Part shown: in pieces, positions 15,786-18,941 of the stretch
Layout of the letters: each line of letters starts with the position of its first letter
How positions within the stretch are numbered: the stretch's first letter is position 1
From: Gemmataceae bacterium
GTDB lineage: Bacteria > Planctomycetota > Planctomycetia > Gemmatales > Gemmataceae
NCBI GenBank assembly: GCA_947490035.1
Contig: CANLGS010000008.1
Location: forward strand, 1-18,941
DNA length: 18,941 nucleotides
Reading direction: 5' to 3'
Notes under the pieces: model-generated
Seen by the model: the letters and a program-made list of their open reading frames with translations, nothing else
Databases searched by the model: none
Told to the model about the DNA's origin: nothing
Program-made: the position numbers and the translations under genes

Positions 15786-17291
15786 GTGGCCGGGTTGCGG
15801 GTGCTGGTGGCGGCGAGCGAGGTGGTCGGGTTCGCCAAGACCGGGGGTCTGGCGGACGTGGCCGGCGCGCTGCCCGCGGCGCTCGCGCGGCGCGGGAACA
15901 TCGTCTCCGTCGTGATGCCGTTCTACAACGCCGTGCGCGACTCCGCGGCGGTGATCGAGCGCACCGGCATCGTGCTGCCCGTGCCGATGGGCAACCGCGT
16001 CCTGGCGTGCCGCGTGTTCCGCTCGCACCTGCCGAACACAGATGTCCCCGTCTTCCTCATCGAACACGCCCCGTACTTCGAGCGCGACAACCCGGCCACC
16101 AAGCGCGGGCTGTACCAGGAGCAGATCGGGCGCGACAAACGCGACTACGGCGACAACGGCGAGCGGTTCGTGTTCTTCTGCCGCGCGGTGATGGAACTCG
16201 TCCCGCACCTCGGGTTCCCGCCGGACGTGATCCACGCCAACGACTGGCAGACCGGCCTCATCCCCGCGTACCTCGCCGAGACGCACCGCAACAACCCCGG
16301 CTACCAGCGCATCCGCTCGGTGTTCACCGTCCACAACATCGCGTACCAGGGGTCGTACCCGCGCGAACTGCTGAACTACACCGGGTTGCCGGCCCACTTG
16401 TACAACCCCGGCCAACTCGAACACTACGGCTTGAACTTCCTCAAGGCCGGCGTGGTGTTCGCGGACGCGGTGACCACCGTCAGCCCGACCTACGCGCGCG
16501 AGATTCAGACCCGCGAGTTCGGCGAAGGACTGGAAGGGTTGCTCACCAACCTCCACTGGAAACTGTCGGGCATCATGAACGGTTGCGACTACGAGCACTG
16601 GAACCCGGCCCACGACCGGCACATCGCCGCGCCGTACACGCCGGAAACCGTGTTCGAGAACAAGCCGCTGTGCAAGGCCGACCTCCAACGCCGGTTCAAG
16701 CTGCCGGAAGACCCGGCGGTTCCGGTGCTGGGCGTGATCGCGCGGCTCGTGGCGCAGAAGGGTATCGACATCATCCTGAGCGCGGCGAAGGGGTTCCTGG
16801 ATCTCGGCTGTCAGATCGTGGTACTTGGCGACGGCGACCGCGCGTTCCATGACCGGCTTCAATCGTTGCGCGACGCTTTCCCGGATCAGATCGCAATCTA
16901 CCTGGGCTTCAATGAAACGCTCGCGCACGCGGTCGAAGCGGGCAGCGACCTGTTCCTGATGCCGAGCCGCTACGAGCCGTGCGGACTGAACCAGATGTAC
17001 AGCCTCAAGTACGGCACGCCGCCGGTGGTGCGTTCGACCGGCGGCCTCGCGGACACGGTGGTGAACGCGACCGAGGAGAACCTCGCCGACCGCCGCGCGA
17101 CCGGGTTCAGTTTTCAGGACTACAGCGCGAGCGCGCTTTACGAAACGGTGAAGTGGGCGCTGACGCTGTACCGCGACCGGCCGGCGGACTTCCGGCAGGT
17201 TATGCTGACCGCGATGGCGCAGGACTGGAGTTGGGACCGCAGCGCCGAGGTCTACGAACGGCTGTACCGCAAGATCACCGGCCTCGCGTGA
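15786..17291 (+). CDS. glgA: Glycogen synthase (ADP-glucose type)
   Basis: The 501-aa enzyme adds glucose from ADP-glucose to growing alpha-1,4-glucan chains in the cytoplasm (GT5 family, two Rossmann-type domains). Diagnostic features are the KTGGLADV loop (18-25), HANDWQTGLIPAYLAE, FTVHNIAYQG, GIMNGCDYEHWNP, IARLVAQKGIDII in the second domain, and the active-site stretch SRYEPCGLNQMYSLKYGT followed by RSTGGLADTV. The length fits the family. I place the start at the GTG at 15786 (GGGGG five bases upstream), because it gives the usual N-terminus with the beta strand directly before SEV. The longer frame from the ATG at 15711 would translate the heptamer repeat into SSPLTPHSSLLT. No other glycogen gene lies in the window; the gene downstream is a small membrane protein 22 bp away. 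Confidence 0.96.
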   Translation: MAGLRVLVAASEVVGFAKTGGLADVAGALPAALARRGNIVSVVMPFYNAVRDSAAVIERTGIVLPVPMGNRVLACRVFRSHLPNTDVPVFLIEHAPYFERDNPATKRGLYQEQIGRDKRDYGDNGERFVFFCRAVMELVPHLGFPPDVIHANDWQTGLIPAYLAETHRNNPGYQRIRSVFTVHNIAYQGSYPRELLNYTGLPAHLYNPGQLEHYGLNFLKAGVVFADAVTTVSPTYAREIQTREFGEGLEGLLTNLHWKLSGIMNGCDYEHWNPAHDRHIAAPYTPETVFENKPLCKADLQRRFKLPEDPAVPVLGVIARLVAQKGIDIILSAAKGFLDLGCQIVVLGDGDRAFHDRLQSLRDAFPDQIAIYLGFNETLAHAVEAGSDLFLMPSRYEPCGLNQMYSLKYGTPPVVRSTGGLADTVVNATEENLADRRATGFSFQDYSASALYETVKWALTLYRDRPADFRQVMLTAMAQDWSWDRSAEVYERLYRKITGLA

Positions 17292-17302
17292 ACTCGAATT
17301 GT

Positions 17303-17307
17303 AAGGA
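17303..17307 (+). promoter_or_regulatory. Ribosome binding site that decides the start of the 114-aa membrane protein
   Basis: AAGGA lies 6 nt before the ATG at 17314 and touches the ATG at 17308, so only the second can use it. Confidence 0.6.
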
Positions 17308-17313
17308 ATGCCC

Positions 17314-17658
17314 ATGATCGAAATCCTGATCCTCATCAACCTCAGCAAGAGCATCGCGGCCAAGGCCCGCGAGAAGGGTCGGAGCGGGACGCCGTTCGTG
17401 TTCCTGTTGCTCGCGTTGTGGATTGGTGGCGAGGTGTTCGCCGCGATCGTTGCGGGCGTCCTGTCGATGGTGGTGATGGGCGACGACGAGCCGAATCTGC
17501 TGCTGGTTTATCCCGCCGCCATTGCCGGTGCGGTCATCGGCGCGGTGATCGCGTTCCAGATCGTGAAGGCGATCGCGCCCGCGCGGAGCCACGACGACTA
17601 CGACGATGACTACGAGCGCGACGACCGACGCGACCGCAACGAGCGCGACCGTTACTGA
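17314..17658 (+). CDS. Small membrane protein with charged tail, unknown function (114 aa)
   Basis: The protein begins with a hydrophobic amphipathic stretch (MIEILILINLSKSIAAKARE), followed by two transmembrane helices (about residues 27-52, FVFLLLALWIGGEVF onward, and about 64-86, LLLVYPAAIAGAVIGAV onward). It ends with an extremely charged tail of Asp, Arg and Tyr (HDDYDDDYERDDRRDRNERD). I recognise no named family. Genes of this shape are often housekeeping membrane proteins of unknown role. The start at 17314 is favoured over 17308 by the spacing of AAGGA. It follows glgA by 22 bp on the same strand and may be cotranscribed with it. Confidence 0.78.
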   Translation: MIEILILINLSKSIAAKAREKGRSGTPFVFLLLALWIGGEVFAAIVAGVLSMVVMGDDEPNLLLVYPAAIAGAVIGAVIAFQIVKAIAPARSHDDYDDDYERDDRRDRNERDRY

Positions 17659-17736
17659 GTGCAAAGTCCCCTTCCAAACGCCCGCGCCGCGCGGTAAAGG
17701 CGTGACTGAGTCTCTGCCACCGACTACGAGGTGATG

Positions 17737-18081
17737 ATGACACGCGCGTTGTGGTTGGGGTTACTCGCTCTGGTGTTGCTCGCGACCGAAGCCGCGCCGG
17801 CGCGGGCCGACATTCCGCCCGGGCCGTCCCCGCGCCGGCCGGACCCCGTTCCGGCACCGCCCGGCCCACCGCAGCCGGCGGAGTGGACCGGCATGGACCG
17901 CAACCCGCCGCGGGAGCCGGGGCGCGTGTACACGCCGCTGGAGCCGAAGCGCACCGGGCCGTTCCGGTCGTGCGGCAGCGGCATGGGCACCGGCCTCGCG
18001 GGCATCGGCCTCGCGTGGGGAATGTTGTGGCTGGGTACTCGATTCGCCAGGAATCTACGCTCGCCTTCGGCTCGCGGCTAA
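17737..18081 (+). CDS. Small exported proline-rich protein with C-terminal hydrophobic segment (114 aa)
   Basis: The protein has a signal peptide (MTRALWLGLLALVLLATEAA, cleavage probable after ARA), a proline-rich middle (PPGPSPRRPDPVPAPPGPP), the segment GRVYTPLEPKRTGPFRSCG, and a Gly-rich hydrophobic C-terminal helix (GTGLAGIGLAWGMLWLG) followed by basic residues. It is therefore probably tethered to a membrane with the Pro-rich part outside. No named family is recognised. Of three adjacent starts (GTG 17731, ATG 17734, ATG 17737) the last has the best spacing to GAGG at 17728-17731. The gap of 78 bp before it holds nothing I can identify. Its TAA stop overlaps the stop of the convergent ABC ATPase gene by 4 bp. 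Confidence 0.72.
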   Translation: MTRALWLGLLALVLLATEAAPARADIPPGPSPRRPDPVPAPPGPPQPAEWTGMDRNPPREPGRVYTPLEPKRTGPFRSCGSGMGTGLAGIGLAWGMLWLGTRFARNLRSPSARG

Positions 18082-18941
18082 CTCGGCACCACCCTGCCCT
18101 TCTCCAACCGCAGCGTCTGCGTTACCGTGCGCGGCAACTCGCCCAGTTCGTGCGTTACAAACAGTAGCGTCTGCTCGGCACCCAACTCGGTTTCCAACCA
18201 GGCGCGACAGCGTTCGGTCGCGGTCGCGTCCAAGCCCTGAAACGGTTCGTCGAGGATCACCAGCGGCGGGCGCTTCACCAGCGCCCGCGACAGCAGCACG
18301 AGCCTCTGTTCGCCGGTCGAGAGCGTCTTGAACGCCCGGCCCGCGAGGTGCGCAATCCCGAACGCCGCGAACAACTCCTTCACGCGCTCGTTCTGTTCCG
18401 CTGTGGTCGTGCGGTCGGCGAGAGTATCGAAGAACCCGGTCGCGGCGGCGCGCTCCGCGGTGAGCGGTTCGGTGAAGTACAGGTGAAACTCCGGCGACAG
18501 CAGCCCGACGTTCCGCTTCACGTCCCAGATGGTCTCGCCGCTCCCGCGGCGCCGGCCGAACAGTCGTACATCGTTCGAGTACGCCTGCGGGTGATCGCCG
18601 CACAGCAGGCTGAGCAGCGTCGTCTTGCCGGAGCCGTTCGGCCCGAGGACGGCCCACCGCTCGCCGGCGCGCACGCTCCACGACACACAGTCGAGGATCG
18701 TGTGGCCGGAGTGCGACACGGTCACGTCGCGCAGGTCGATGACTGGTTCTTGGCGAGCGGGGGGCGTCAGCCCCCTGATTGTGTTCTGCTCGTTATCAAC
18801 GCGATCCATCAGGGGGCTTACGCCCCCCGCTCGCCCAGGCAATTCCAGCACGTTCGTCACCCACCCCGGCACCGCGTCGGCGCGGCAGATCAGCACCACG
18901 CGCTTGCCGTCGGCCACCAGTTCGCGGAGCAGCGCGCCGAG
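18078..18941 (-). CDS. ABC ATPase of ModF/PhrA type, C-terminal part (5' end outside window)
   Basis: The frame is open to the window edge; the GTG at 18917 is internal. The visible 287 residues hold the end of a first ATPase domain (LLRELVADGKRVVLICRADA to VTNVLELPG) and a complete second domain. Numbered from the GTG at 18917, these are Walker A GPNGSGKT (92-99), signature LSTGEQR (199-205), Walker B LVILDEP (219-225) followed by the D-loop, and the switch His in FVTHE (H256). Two ATPase domains in one chain without membrane helices fit ModF/PhrA-like proteins, which are linked to molybdate uptake by name only; the true role is not known from this sequence. The linker (about residues 28-55) is encoded by the inverted repeat 18752-18835. 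The gene converges on, and overlaps by 4 bp, the small exported protein gene. Confidence 0.85.
   Translation of the reverse strand, partial: LGALLRELVADGKRVVLICRADAVPGWVTNVLELPGRAGGVSPLMDRVDNEQNTIRGLTPPARQEPVIDLRDVTVSHSGHTILDCVSWSVRAGERWAVLGPNGSGKTTLLSLLCGDHPQAYSNDVRLFGRRRGSGETIWDVKRNVGLLSPEFHLYFTEPLTAERAAATGFFDTLADRTTTAEQNERVKELFAAFGIAHLAGRAFKTLSTGEQRLVLLSRALVKRPPLVILDEPFQGLDATATERCRAWLETELGAEQTLLFVTHELGELPRTVTQTLRLEKGRVVPS
18752..18835. repeat. 28-bp inverted repeat, REP-like family A, inside the ABC ATPase gene
   Basis: Arms 18752-18779 and 18808-18835 pair with one mismatch around a 28-nt loop. Each arm contains a smaller hairpin of the form GGGGGC-N4-GCCCCC. The outer part matches the repeat at 561-584 over 24 exact bases. 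It is read in frame and encodes the linker between the two ATPase domains. Confidence 0.9.

Noticed and set aside
15759..17363. 534-codon open frame on the minus strand opposite glgA
   Set aside because: Antisense shadow of glycogen synthase; Arg/Val/His-rich and without motifs.

Overview
The window looks like chromosomal sequence from a Gemmata-like planctomycete. This is inferred from its high GC content, a ResB-CcsA fusion, a sigma-70 factor behind extra helix-turn-helix domains, a WD40 protein, and several small exported proteins of planctomycete style. No rRNA, tRNA, CRISPR array, phage gene or transposase gene was found.

Layout. Positions 3-596 (+) hold the C-terminal part of an EamA/DMT transporter, which converges on a long minus-strand block running down from about 13.6 kb to 601. 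Read in the direction of transcription, that block contains a sigma factor with three N-terminal HTH segments (ends at 11863, followed by two tandem terminators), a 142-aa protein, a nicotinate phosphoribosyltransferase, a seven-bladed WD40 protein broken by an apparent 1-bp frameshift, a 101-aa protein, a membrane-anchored 272-aa protein with beta-type repeats, glutamine-dependent NAD+ synthetase, a 201-aa lipoprotein, and a 1359-aa ResB-CcsA cytochrome c maturation protein. A gene-poor, less GC-rich stretch (about 13.6-14.3 kb) separates this from a plus-strand group: an exported 447-aa protein, glycogen synthase, and two small membrane or exported proteins. The last gene (minus, running off the right edge) is a ModF/PhrA-like ABC ATPase.

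How the genes work together. The phosphoribosyltransferase makes nicotinate mononucleotide and NadE performs the last amidation to NAD+, so the central operon contains both ends of NAD salvage; the adenylyltransferase step is not in the window. The lipoprotein and CcsBA are 45 bp apart and probably act together at the outer face of the membrane in cytochrome c assembly. The sigma factor seems to be a separate unit.

The most unusual structure is a set of long, nearly perfect inverted repeats placed at gene borders or inside gene ends (527-575, 5442-5523, 11230-11277, 14262-14315, 15673-15772, 18752-18835). In three sequence families each arm is itself a small hairpin, which is the architecture of paired REP elements. 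Two families carry a GTAG head, the tetranucleotide known from RAYT-associated REPs. Two copies of another family are read in frame inside proteins (the tail of the EamA transporter and the linker of the ABC ATPase).
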